This document shows positions 1 to 12,745 of a DNA stretch of 64,000 nt, piece by piece. Both the position numbers and the translations under genes were made by a program. Numbering within the stretch: position 1 is the first letter of the stretch; each line of letters begins with the position of its first letter. The stretch lies in the NCBI GenBank assembly GCA_943735955.1, contig OX030965.1:7082306-7146305 (forward strand), written 5' to 3'. Under the pieces are notes generated by a model. It was not told where the DNA came from, did not search any database, and saw only the letters and a list, made by a program, of their open reading frames with translations. The stretch is from Piscicola geometra (Eukaryota; Annelida; Clitellata; Hirudinida; Piscicolidae).

Positions 1-60
1 ATAAATAATGATAATAATAATAAATAACGATAATAATAATAAATAATATTAATAGCTGAC

Positions 61-3000
61 TTCTGACTGGAAGCGCTGGCTCCTGGGTCTTCTGACGATG
101 TCCAATGTGATCTCGCCTCTGAAATCCCTCTGTAATGTGGCATATAACCTCACAACAACAACAACAACAAGAACAAAAACAATAATAATAATAGTATCAC
201 AATCCATAATAGCAATAATAAAAACATAATAGTAATAATAATAAAGAGTAATTAAGATTGGCAATTAAGATTGACAATTAAGATAAACAATTAAGATTGG
301 CAATTAAGATTGGCAATTAAGATTGGCAATTAAGATTGGCAATTAAGATTGGCAATTAAGATTGGCAATTAAGATTGGCAATGCCACCATGAAGGACTTG
401 ATGGCCTCAATGGCGTCCTTGCCCAGCTTCTCGCCATTCACGCCCTCTATCTCGTCGCCCTCCCTCAACAGTCCTGATTATGATGTTGGCAATAACAATA
501 ATAATAATAACGATTATATTATAATAATAATAATAATATTCTATTAAAAAACAGTGATAAAAGAATAAATAATAAACTTATGAAGTTAAAATAAAGCGCT
601 ATAGAAGGTGGGTAAACCTAATCGATGGATCATGCCGTTCTCCATGATCTTCACCACCACCACCCTCCCCCTCTTGCCCTTCCTGAACGTCACACCCTGC
701 AAATTTCATCATCATCATCATCATAACCATCATCATCATCATCATCATCATCGTCAACGAAAACATTATCATCATGGTCATCACCATCATGGTCATCATC
801 ATCATGATCATAACCATCATCATCATCATCATCATCATCACCACCATCATCATCATCATGATCATAACCATCATCATCATAACCCCCCAACTGACCAGGG
901 GCTCATCAGAATCGCGTTCGAAAGTGAGTTGCAGGCAGGTGGTGGCTTCGGAAGGCTCCATGTTGCTGCTGGTGGTGCTGGTAATAGTTGCCGTGTTGTT
1001 GGGGCTAAGAGACATGAGTGTGTTGTTGTTGTTGTTGTATGATCTAATAGTGTTGTTGATGTTGTTGTTGCATGACCGGATGGTGTTGTTGTTGTTGTCT
1101 GATCGAATTGTGTTGTTGTTGTTGGTGGCAGTGGTGGTGGTGACGCCATGATGGAGTGAATGTCGTCTGTTGTTTAGTCGTCTGCCTATCAGGTCATGTG
1201 ACTTGAAGAGGTGCTGTGATTGGATGGATGGGTGAATGGAGGGAAAGGTTGAATAGAAATGATAGAGGATGAGAGAAGATGCATGGAGAAGGTAGTTGAA
1301 GGATGGATAAATGAGATGGATGGCGGGAGTTTGTATAAATGAATGATACAAAGCAATGATGAAAAGTGAATAACTAAACAAGAATATTTATTTTACAAAT
1401 CAAAAGACCAGCAAGTGGGGTTGTGAATGGAAGAGGTTTCTGAGTTGTTTCAAGGCCTCCATTGCATCACCCGCTACCTCCCCCACGTCCCCCAACAACT
1501 GTGTGTGTGTGTGTTTATGTATGTACGTGTGTGAGTGTGTGTTTGTTTGTGTGTGTGTGTTTATGTATGTGTGTGTGTGAGTGTGTGTGTGTGTGTTTAT
1601 GTATGTATGTGTGTGTGTGTGTGAGTGTGTGTTTATGTATGTATGTGTGTGTGTGTGTGTGTGAGTGTGTGTTTATGTATGTATGTGTGCGAGTGTGTGT
1701 GTATGTGTGTGTGTTTATGTATGTATGTGTGTGTGTGTGTTTATGTATGTGTGTGGGTGTGTGTGTGTGTTTATGTATGTATGTGTGTGAATGTGTGTTT
1801 GTGTGTGTTTTGAGTGCATGTGTGTGTTTTTTAACATAATCATTCCTTCCCTCCCTTCTCTCTATCGCACCGAATGACCTCATTGAAGCGTAGAAAGAGG
1901 CCGTCTTGGTGCTTATTGGCTAGAAAGTAGGTCAACTTGTCGTTGATGTTGTCAAACAACTAGTGATGGATGGATGGTGGGTAAGTAAAGAGTGATTAAT
2001 ACAAAAAAGAAACAAAAATAAACAAAATGAAAATAGACTCGCACAACATCAATAAAATGACTATAAAATCGAGATATGCATACATTAAGGTAGGTGTTGG
2101 TGAGTAGGTCGCGTAGGAGGGCTTCCGTGGAAGAGGGGGCGGAGTCAGGACACTCCAGATGCTCCGCCCCCTCCAGACTCCTCAGTACTCCCTCCAAGCC
2201 CCCTGTTGTGATTGGTTGAAGGGTGGGTGGTGATGATTGTGGCCCAAGAGTGTTGAGGGGTTATGAATGGGTGATATTAATAATATTTTTATAAGTTTGG
2301 GTTGAAAAAAGTAAGGAAATTATGGAAGATGTAATGATTGTAGTGTTTATCAATTTAAATTAACGATTATTTCGGACTTAGATCGACGTCGAGTTCTGAT
2401 TGGATGGTCTGGTTTGGGGGTGTGTGATTGGCTGGAATGGACCAATAAGCGTCTAGAGTCGTCGTCATTATGGCGTCCTGTGTGGCATTATGAGGGGCAT
2501 AGATAATTGCATTTTTTAAACCCTATAAAACTATTAAGGGCAACACCAACAACACCATAACAACACCAACAACAACACCAATAACAAACAACAACAACAA
2601 CCACAAACAACAACAAAAACAATAACAAAACAACAACCTTCAAGGCTCTGTACTGATTGAACCTCGCCATGTTCCTTACCGTGTTTGCCAAATGCCTCTT
2701 CGGAACCATACTGCGATCCTGTGGTGGTGATGATGATGATGATGACAATGATGTTCATGATAGTGATTCCAAGAGGGGTAATGATGATGATGATAACTGA
2801 ACTCACTCAACCGCTCTATAAAGTCAGAAAAACAAAATTAGTGTCAAAAAACCCTTATTATACTAAAAACATTCCTTTATTTTTATTATTATCATTACCC
2901 TTATTAATAATACCGTTAATATTATAATAATTATAATTTTTCTTTTAACCCCACACCACAGCCCCCTATAAGAGCACCTTGATCCAGGGATGGGCTAGGG

Positions 3001-5240
3001 CCTGCTCGAGACTGACCCTCTTGTCTGCATCCCCCTCCAGCATCCCCTGCAACAGCATCCTCGCGTCCTCAGAGATGTCCGTGCGATGATGGTGGTGTAG
3101 TAGTGGTGGTGGTGGTTGTTGTAGTCGATGAGTGGTGGTGGTAGTGTTGTTGTTGTTAAAATGGTTTTGTTGCTGCTTGTGGTTTTTTTCGCTTTCCTGG
3201 TGATGGTGGTGGTGGTGGTCAGTGGGTGGTGGTGGTGGTGGTCAGTGGGTGGTGGTGGTGGTGGTCAGTGGGTGGTGGTGGTGGTGGTCAGTGGGTGGTG
3301 GTGGTGGTGGTCAGTAGGTGGGTTGTAGATGTTGTGGTGGGAAAGTTTTCTTCTGGACTTGTTACTTTTCATGTTGTTATATGAAGCCCAACCTCAACCC
3401 TTCCCCCATACTTCGAACCAATAACACCATCTCCACCTCATCCATACCACCTCAAACTCCCCCCCCCCCTTCTACAACCACCCACCTTATCATCATCCTC
3501 ATCACCATCAGAGACCATGCCGAAGGTCAAAGGGTGAATTCCATATAAGAGGAGGTGGAGAATACAACCCAGGGACCAAACGTCCGATGCATGGCTGGGT
3601 GGGGTGGTGGGGTGTTTGAGGGGGAACGCTTCCGGAGGCCTGGTGCATGGGCTGGAGAGGTGGCCTGTGGGTGGGTGGGTGGGGAGTGGGTGGGGGATGG
3701 TGTTAGGGTTGGAATGAGTGGGTAAAAGGGATGGTGGGAAGGAAGAGAATGGTTTGGAGGTGGGTAAGAATAAGGGGGGGTTTGGGGTGGAAAATAAAAG
3801 CTGTAAAATAGGTTAAGAAATATCTGGAGAATTTTGATGACGTCACCATCATCATCATCATCATCACAAACCGAATTTGCCGTCAATGCAGCTGACCAGG
3901 GGCTCGGACAGGCACAGGACATTTTCATTTGTGCACCACTCTAAAGTTGCAATGATGATTGAATACTAGTAATCAGCATGATATCATGAATGGAGTTTGC
4001 AATCATAATTATCTGGATAAAAACAAAGTTGAAAATAGATTTATATTCTTATTTTTACTGACTCATTAAACACCCTCCCACCCATCCTTCCATCAACCAA
4101 CCCCCCCTCACCATTATCCTCACGATTATCCTCGAATTCATCCAAGTTGAATGCATTCATGATTCCACCAATCCTGATCGGGGATGAGTTCTGCTTGGTG
4201 GCGAGGCAGACGTCAGACGCCCTGACGTTGAGGTGGACGTAGCGCTTGCTGTGCACGTGCCTCACTGCCTCTAGCACTTGTTTCATGTAGTGACTGTGTG
4301 TTTACATGTGTTACTGTGTTTGTGTTTGTGTGTGGTGATGATGGTGGTGTTGGGAATGAGATGATGGTGGTTATGATAATGATGATGATGGTGTTGGTTA
4401 TGATGACGACGGTGGTTCTGGGTATGATAATGATGATGATGAAATTTGAAAAAACAAATTTGAATTTAATTCAACTTTTACACTCGTAACCTGGCAACAG
4501 CTTCACTGTACACAAATCCTGACTCTGCTTGATGCACCACTTCCACAAAGAGGTCTGGACCTTCAGATCTGTCCAATCCGGTGGTTGGAAATGGGGTCAT
4601 TGGGGTGGTTGGATAAAAGGGTTTGAGGGTGTGGTTAGTTGGAGTTTTAATTTTTGTTTGAATAGTATCAGTTTTGCATTTCTCTTTGTTGCAATGAATT
4701 TCAATTTCATTAATTTACTCTGCATAATGATGTATTTTGTATCTAGTTCAACTAACATGTCATAGAAGATGCAAGCATGCTCTTGGTTGATGAGGATGTT
4801 GGTGGGAGTGGCCAGTAAGGGGTGTTGCAAGGGCTCCATCAACTCCTTCACCTTTTCAAGGCCTTTTGCGATTGAAATGATGGGTAGAATTGAAAAAAAA
4901 TTGAATAGACAAATTTAAAAAGTAATGAATTTTGCAAATGTAAAAAATTGTTAATGTACGTTTTGCAATGATGGCTCTTTGCTTTTCGTCAAAAGCCTCC
5001 AAATCAATCACCCTGACTGCCCCCACTCTGCCACTCTCCAAATGTGTGCACCTCCTCACTAGCACATTGACACCCCTTCAGAAAAACATTTTCATAATTA
5101 TTACTGGTAATACAAATTTAAAATTGAATTTAAAGGTATTTTATCAATATTTGAATTAATTATGTTTTTGGAATTGTAGTATGCATTTACTTTTCTAAGA
5201 TATCCCCGATTTCATATTCTTGTAAAATATTGCCCTCCAT
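61..5240 (-). CDS. CASK: CASK orthologue (MAGUK scaffold pseudokinase), 5' 17 exons, partial
   Basis: CASK is a membrane-associated guanylate kinase scaffold with an N-terminal CaMK-like domain, two L27 domains, PDZ, SH3 and GuK. Exons (high to low): 5240-5191, 5075-4960, 4862-4757, 4568-4491, 4293-4112, 3940-3868, 3651-3516, 3172-2978, 2718-2638, 2477-2378, 2202-2084, 1959-1879, 1498-1409, 1213-896, 696-618, 473-388 and 129 to about 61. Every junction is phase-consistent. Kinase part (about residues 1-300): G-loop region KGVNVLVRRC, GFVYSEAVASHYMKQ, the SDVWSLGCILHLL helix and ALAHPWIK. L27 region: VLRSLEG to LFKSHDL. PDZ: FERDSDEPLGVTF, GMIHRLGLLREGDEI, RDFRGEITLDIV. Start: MEGNILQEYEIGDILEK aligns with the CASK N-terminus. 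SH3 and GuK must lie left of the window. Odd points: the catalytic motifs are lost (Arg38 for Lys, HLN at 137-139, GIM for DFG), an Asn/Thr-rich linker precedes PDZ, and a His/Pro/Asn stretch replaces the alpha-G region. The start of exon 8 and the end of exon 17 are the least certain boundaries. Confidence 0.9.
257..385. repeat. 13-bp tandem repeat in CASK intron 16
   Basis: About nine copies of a unit close to attggcaattaag. On the gene strand the array begins a few bases after the exon 16 splice donor. Confidence 0.9.
705..890. repeat. (CAT/ATG)n microsatellite filling CASK intron 14
   Basis: The intron between exons 14 and 15 (697-895) is almost entirely interrupted (CAT)n, read (ATG)n on the gene strand. 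Little is left beyond the splice sites. The His-, Asp- and Met-rich reading frames here are shadows of the repeat. Confidence 0.9.
1500..1830. repeat. (GT)n/(GTAT)n microsatellite, CASK intron 12
   Basis: An interrupted GT array with recurring tttatgtatgtatgtgtg. On the gene strand it is (AC)n and runs directly into the CAG acceptor of exon 13, in place of a normal pyrimidine tract. Confidence 0.92.
2535..2637. repeat. (AAC)n-rich microsatellite, CASK intron 9
   Basis: CAA/AAC triplets, (GTT)n on the gene strand, beginning at the exon 9 donor (GTTGTTG). Confidence 0.85.
3203..3320. repeat. GGT-rich minisatellite, about 20-bp unit, CASK intron 7
   Basis: About five copies of a unit close to gtcagtgggtggtggtggtg. 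It lies between exon 7 (3516-3651) and the proposed start of exon 8 (3172). Confidence 0.85.
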
Positions 5241-6965
5241 AATTTTAAAATATTAAAGCTTTTTTTTAAAACAGCATCATATGTAATTTAAGCCGATGAC
5301 ATCTCAGATAAGATTTTAAAAATATCGTGAATTTTAACTTTTTGAAAATAAAAACAAAAAGTTGATATCAAAATTCAAGTATGAATGTTTTTTCTCGTTT
5401 TTGAAATGATGAAGATTCAAAGAAAGTTGCTTATCGCACTTACGGCCAAAAGTTTTGGCTTATCTAATGGCAGTAAATTCAATAAATAATCTCTCTTGGA
5501 TTGCTATTATTATGAAGTTATTATTGCATTAACAGATTCTGTAATCTATTAAGCTACATGAATCATTATTCAAAATGAAAAACTGTATTCAGAATATTGA
5601 AAATGTGTAAATGAGGCTTAGGAAAAAAGTTTTCTAAGAAAACTCTTTGAGCCTCTTTAAAAATCTCATTAAAAAACTTCATAAAACCATTTTTAGAAAA
5701 ATTATATTTGAAAAAACTAATAAATTCATAATTCAGTACAAGAATAAATATTTATATTTACCATAATTACTTTTTAGCGACACAAAATAGAGGCAAAAAT
5801 CTGTGGTTTCTAGTCGTTATTTCACGCTAGAAGGGGCATCGGCATGACACATAGAGCAGGCTGCATTTGAATAATCTACCCCTGGTGTTCCTAATCTCAA
5901 AGCCATTTCATTCGCTTCCATTGACCCCTTTCCGCTTTTTGAATTCCAGTTTTTAGGTTTTTTATTGGGGTTTTATTAGCCATTTTGATGAGCTTTTTTG
6001 AAGCAATTTATTTTATCTAAAAAATCAAATTTCGATACTTTTTATATACCCTCATAATTTTTTTATTAAGTTTAAAATTGCTAATAAGTATTCGTGAAGA
6101 ATTTCTAATTAAAATGTAAAAAAATGGTTACAGAATTTTAAAAAAGTATTGAAAAAATGTTCTAAAATATGTGGGGAAAAAATCTTTATGATCTCATTAG
6201 GAAAGCTAAAAAAATGTCGCTGCATAAACCTTTTTCTAAAAAAACCTTATTCTTCCAAAAATCATTAAAGAAACTAAACGACTATTTCTAGCCTTTCAAA
6301 CCAAATGAAACAAAAGACAGAGCTATTTCGAAACCATCTGATCTCAAAATAAATGCTTTTCTCTCCAAAGCTTGTTTTTCAATTAAGCAAAACGAAGCGT
6401 AACGATCGACTGATGCTCCAAGAAAACGTCTCCGAGAAAGATTAATAAAGTGTAATGACCGAATGTTTTTGCGGCCAAATGGCCATCTTTTATGTCTTTT
6501 CTGAAATTTGATTAAATCGCCCTTTTATGTGTCTCGCCTAATTCTCAGCTTTCGACTGATGCAACAAAAGAAGAGTTGCCTTCTGTCGTGCTTGTGTTGT
6601 CATTGAAACGACATGTTTGATTCGAATATGCGTTTAATAATAAAAATAATAATAATAGTAATAATAATATTAATTTTATATTAATCTTTAATTATATATT
6701 TTTTAATCAAAACCACGCAAATGTATAAAAAAACGATGAAACACAGAGACACGATAAAAAATAAGCAAACACAGAAGCAGACAGACATAAACAGACACAG
6801 AAGCAGACAGACATAAACAGAGGCACACAGACACAAATACATTAAGTAGCGGCTGCTCCAATACTTATCTTCGTTGGGGCATACGCACACTCACTAAGTA
6901 ATACGAAACGGCAGTACAAGCTAATAAAAGATGGGGAAAAACAAAACACAAACGACTCTGATAAC

Positions 6966-7362
<397 letters not shown>

Positions 7363-8621
7363 TTAAAGTTTTTTTCTCAAGAATTAACCAATTCATTACT
7401 TCTTACATTCACATTGGTTTTTTTTGTAAATTTTTGTCTATTAAAAAGGAAATTGACTTGCTCACAATAAAGCAAATTATCTCCGACTTTCCTTTTTGGA
7501 AGCTTTATCAGTGTTTACATCAGATTTTTTAGCTTCATAAAATCTAAAAAATTCGTCACTAACAAAAAGTTTCATTTTTACAAGTTTTGTTTGGAATAAT
7601 GAAGATTTAATAAGACGTTAAAATTTAATTATAAATATTAACCAAACTAAAGTTCGAAAAGTATTTTATATTATGTATTAAATGATAAATTAAATTAAAA
7701 TCTAAGCCTTAACATATTTGGGCTAATTCACAACTCCTAATTGTCGTGTTACTCAAAGCGAGACAATAAAACAGGCTTCTTTGTTTAGGCGCTTCATCGA
7801 GAGGCGATCGAAGGAGCTCCTGTCGATTCCGTTGAGATGCCATCTGCTGGATCAATACTACCCCACTAGATCATTCCCCACCAAGACACCATGACACACC
7901 GCTGCACCTACCGCTGTTGTTATAGTGAAGCTTTTTTAATTTGTTTAAGCTTTTGTTTTTAAGGTTTGGAATCACTGACAGGGTTTATGCAGGCTGGTAG
8001 GGAGTTTGAAGGATGAGTGATTGTTTGAAATTGTAAGTTTTTAAATTAGTTAAATTTTTTTCATCAAAGAAAGCTAAAAGCACACAAAAAAGCACAAATA
8101 AAAATAACTCAAAAGAGCAAAACACATGTGAAAAGCAATTAGCAAAACGTGAAAACAACAAACTCTTTGTTATCAAGAACCAATCAAAGGTTCAGGAATC
8201 AATTCCGAGGCGTGCGCTTTCAAAATACTCTTCTTTATGTGAGGTTGCCCTCTTGTTCAGGTGTGGAACTGCTGTTTACTTTAATATTTTTTATAATTTG
8301 GTTTACCTGTTTTATTTTTTTATTTTTTTTAATACTATTGTTTACATGTTAAACATTTGTTCTTTATCCACTGTTTTCGGACAGTCTGTTATAACAATAT
8401 CTTTTAATATTCGTTAAAAATAATCAAAAAGCGTTAAAATAGCTTTCCGCTCCATCAGGTTTATTGGTGTGATGTATGCGGGTGGTGCGTTCGGCATATC
8501 AACTTATTGACTTTTATCGGAAAATGTTTTCTCTTTTTGAAGAGTGCTAATTCATTAAGAAATTTACTTTAATTGCAAACTATGTAATGAGGAAAAAATT
8601 CGCCTGGTTTGTTTCCGGATG

Positions 8622-8755
8622 AATGGATGAGTGTGTGATGGATGGGTGTGTGATGGATGGGTGTGTGATGGATGGGTGTGTGATGGATGGGTGTGTGATG
8701 GATGGGTGTATGATGAATGGGTGTGTAATGGGTGGGTTTGTGATGGATGGAGCAT
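8622..8755. repeat. 15-bp minisatellite
   Basis: Tandem copies of a unit close to gatggatgggtgtgt, decaying at the right end. Confidence 0.9.
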
Positions 8756-9344
8756 GAATAAATACGAAAGACTAGCAATTGTGTTGAGTTAAAACGAAGT
8801 CATCAAATAGTATAAAAAACACCGGAAACAGAACAAAGATGTACTTGTCTAACGCATGAATGGATACAAGCATTGATAACTGAAAAATTCGAGAAAAAAA
8901 AACGAAAAATAAGTAATAAATAAATGAAAAACCCCAAAAAAGTATATAACGTGGTCGAGTGGTGTAGTGCCGGTGTCTGCAATAGCTTCTAGTAATGCCC
9001 ATGCAGACGGAGCGAGGTATCATAAATTTGCGAGGAGCTGCAAAGTTATGCAAAAAGTTCTCGCATGTCAATGAATTAATTTGTATAAACTTTAAAAAGT
9101 ATTTTTCATATTTTTTTAAAAGTATTCTCATTTATTCTGAATTTTTATTCGGCAGAACTGAGTGTTTTCGTAGTTAAAAGAGGCACGAAGGCACACAAGA
9201 AAGGGCAAAGTGGTTCGGAAAGACTTGATTAGATTAAAAAATGGTTCGGACTTTCAGAGATGTCCGAGAAGAAGATTGAGATGGCAGTTCAGACTCCCCC
9301 CTCGAGAAAGGAATAATTCAGGTCTGTATAAATAAACTAGTATG

Positions 9345-9542
9345 CTCCTGATTATGATGATGATGCTGCTGATTATGATGATGATGCTGCTGATTATGAT
9401 GATGATGCTGCTGCGGTTGACGATGGTATAAATACGATGACGACGACGACCATGATGACAACGACAATGACGACGACGACGATGATGACGATGACGATGA
9501 TGACGATGACGATGATGACGATGACGATGATGACGATGATAT
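9345..9542. repeat. GAT/GAC triplet array with 24-bp higher unit
   Basis: Begins with three near-identical copies of a 24-bp unit (gattatgatgatgatgctgct) and passes into interrupted (GACGAT)n. There is no exon context. Confidence 0.85.
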
Positions 9543-12034
9543 TTTTAATATATAGGCATTGTGCCTGCTAGAGCGAGAACCTAATAAATCGCAATTCTTA
9601 TCTACATTCTGGAGACAATTCTTTATTGCATTAATTAGGAAAACATGCCTTCAAGAAATAAAGCGCTTTTTTCTTCAGATTTTAAAATATTCCAGATTCA
9701 TTCCGTGGAAACTAATAAAAAAGGCTTACATTGAATAAATTTGAAAAATCTAAAATTAAAAGCAAATGCAATCAAAAGGCAATAAAATATTAACGAAAAA
9801 ATAGAATGAAAAATGTGTATTTAAAAAAAATCTTAATAATTCAAATAAAAAAAGATGACTAATAATATTTATTATTGAAATTCCAGAGTCATTGAAATGA
9901 TTTACGACGAAGTAGTGGTAAGACACACAAACTCACAGAATAAATCCACAGCAACCCAAACAAGGCTTCGAACCCTTTTACAGAGATACTGTCCACAGAA
10001 AAAACAACTATTTCACAGTGAAACCAGAGAAATAATTACTTTACAATAAAATCTCACGAAATCAATTAGAACCCGAGCTTTTCTGCAGCCTTGAGCGCTG
10101 CTTAATTGGGCATCGGTCAGTGCAGGCTACAGAGGAATGCTTGACCTCCCCGCCGACAAGTTCCATCTTTACGAGCGCACTGACAACGATTATGCAGATG
10201 TCTTGATATTGCTTCATAGCCGCCTTCTCCTCGCCATCTACACATTTTCTTCTTCTCCGTCGCTATTTATCTTAAAACTCTTCCAACCATCTTTTTTGAC
10301 TGAAAAAATGTTCGTTTTTTTGCAGCTAACTTTTCTAACATTTCCAATGCATCTACCACCCATACTCTAATCTCCAACTAATCCACCTTCACTGCTTAAA
10401 CCTTATACCCCCTTTATGAGCAACTCTAAATGCAAAATGAGAATTTAAAACTTTTAAAACAGAATAAGATGTAAAAATAAAGTTTTTAAATGAATGTAGG
10501 CACTAATATAACTGGGCAGTTAGCGTGCTCAGGATGATTTAATCACCATTTACGCATTTAAATATTAAAAAATTTCTTTAAAAAACTTTCAGTCTTTGCG
10601 ATCGATTTTTGTGACTTTCATTACTCGAGCGCATAAACGTCAAGCAACTTTTAGGAGAGTCATTTGGAGTCGCAATGCCAAATAAATTTCTCAAAAAGGA
10701 TGTTATTATTTATCTGCATTATGGAACAGAACCACAAAATGTGTACATTTAATGTAGACCACGGAATGACAGACATGATGGCCTTGGAATAAGAATTCAG
10801 ACGACGGAGCTTCTATCAATTCGTCGAGTATTGCATTCCTGCATACAAGCCAATGTTCAAAAGCAATATTGCATGTAACAACTGATCTGAAACAAAGATT
10901 ATAAGAGTAGAGATAGAAGGATGAAGAGGGAGGATTAGGAAAGAGAAGGAATGGAGAGGATCTTGCTGCATATATTTGAAATGCTTCAGTTTTCATGGAG
11001 CTTAAACGTGTTGAGTGTTGTTCGTGCTTCTAAGCCCATTGATGGTGCGTTTCTCAAAGATCAGCAAAATTTGTGTCAGTTTGTTGGACTGTTAATTTGC
11101 AAATGAGAATTTATTTTTTTCCCATTTAGATACTGGCTTGTGTTCTGACTTTATATATCACTGTTACAACTCTTCTGTTAGGAGCAGTGTCGCTGATCTA
11201 AAAGGACTTCAGAGTAACTGCTCGTAAACACTGTTGTAATGATTGCCGATATAGTTGAAGGTTGTTCGGATAAGTTAAACTAATTATTTAAGAATAACAG
11301 GAAAAACTGAGGGGGGGAGGGGGGATGTATAGAATGAACCTACTTTAAATAGTTCAATCAGAAAACCTACGTGCAAAAACTTTGAAATTAATTACAGAAT
11401 TAAATATTGTTATTTAATTTTTTAAATAGCAAAAAAAGATAATTTTTATTTTAAAAAAACAAAAGCTTTAACTTTTTTTATATACGAGCATTCGTTGAAT
11501 AAAAGCTTGTTGGAGGGAATTGCGAGCATTTGGGAAGATAAAGCGACCTTTTAATGAAATGGACCCTTCATCATTTTTTGACGCTTCGTTGTAAAACTAA
11601 GATATTGGCCGGTTATAAAACTGATTAAAGTTAAATGGTTCTCGAATTTATTGAAAAGATCTAACAGAGGTCGCTTTGAGGTATGTTTTACTTGTTTTAT
11701 CATTAAGAATTATTGGCAGTTTTTAATATAAAAAAGTTAAGCTATTAATTATTTATATTTTAGCTTTTTTAGTTTTAAAACAAACATTTTTGGCAATTTT
11801 TTTAATGTTCTATGGAGAGAACCCACTACTAATTAAACTTTTTATTCGACTTTCAATTCATTTCTTTGTTATTTTTCAAGCAAAATAAAAATGATGTAAC
11901 GCAAAGGGTAAAAGACACTCAAAAGGCTAATTTCATTGGAAACTATTTGCATCTGCTGATTATTTTCTAAGCAATCCACTCACGACGCCTAAATATGAAA
12001 AAAGATTTGTCAAATTTGCAAAAACATTTTCCTA

Positions 12035-12185
12035 ATTTGAAAAAAAGATTTATTAATTTAAAAAAAAATGATTTATAAATTTGAAAAAAAATATTTATAA
12101 ATTTGAAAAAAAGATTTATTAGTTTGAAAAAAAAAGTTATAAATTTGAAGAAAAAAGAATAAATTTGAAAGAAAAGATTTTCCGA
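12035..12185. repeat. A-rich degenerate tandem repeat
   Basis: Recurring aatttgaaaaaaagattta of about 25 bp with variation. The antisense Phe-rich frame is a shadow. Confidence 0.7.
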
Positions 12186-12582
12186 ATTTGCTTCTACTAT
12201 AATCACTCAATTGATGATCGTTTAAAACCAACAAAGTGCCAGCACACACGTATCGTTTTTTGTGAAATTCTCATATAAATAATTGCACGTCTATAATGCA
12301 CTGTCAACGCGCCGGCATGACTGACGTGGCACATTCAACTCGGCATTGTGGCCATAAAGCGAAATGAGCGCTTCTTAGACGCTCCTTGTGTTTCTTTTTG
12401 TTGCGCAGTTTTATGAGCGTCGTCTGTCGATCGCAAGCTTCCACCACACGCCATCTGGTCTTTTCAAGCGAATAAATATCGTTTTAAGAAAATGAAACAA
12501 TTAACATTTTACAGTTATAAAGGTTTAAAGGTGGTGAATAAATCAGGCTACCTACACCAACGTTAAGCCTTTTACTCTGCCC

Positions 12583-12745
12583 TGTGTGTGTTTGCTCGTT
12601 GTTGCTTTCCATTGTGTGTGTTTGTTTTTGTGTGTTTTATGTGTTTGTTTGTGTGTGTTTGTTTTTGTGTGTTTTATGTGTTTGTTTGTGTGTGTGTTTG
12701 TTTGTGTGCGTTTTATGTGTTTGTTTGTGTGTGTTTGATGTGTTT
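12583..12745. repeat. GT/GTTT-rich microsatellite with about 36-bp unit
   Basis: Repeats of tgtttgtttgtgtgtgttt with a tttatgtgt interruption, intergenic. Confidence 0.8.

Noticed and set aside
3520..3930. Minus-strand frame giving a Pro/His-rich 133-aa protein
   Set aside because: Other frames of the same stretch encode two CASK exons (3516-3651 and 3868-3940) that align with the kinase domain.
9955..9990. Box B-like ggttcgaagcc on the minus strand
   Set aside because: No box A at the right distance and no similarity to the other SINE copies.
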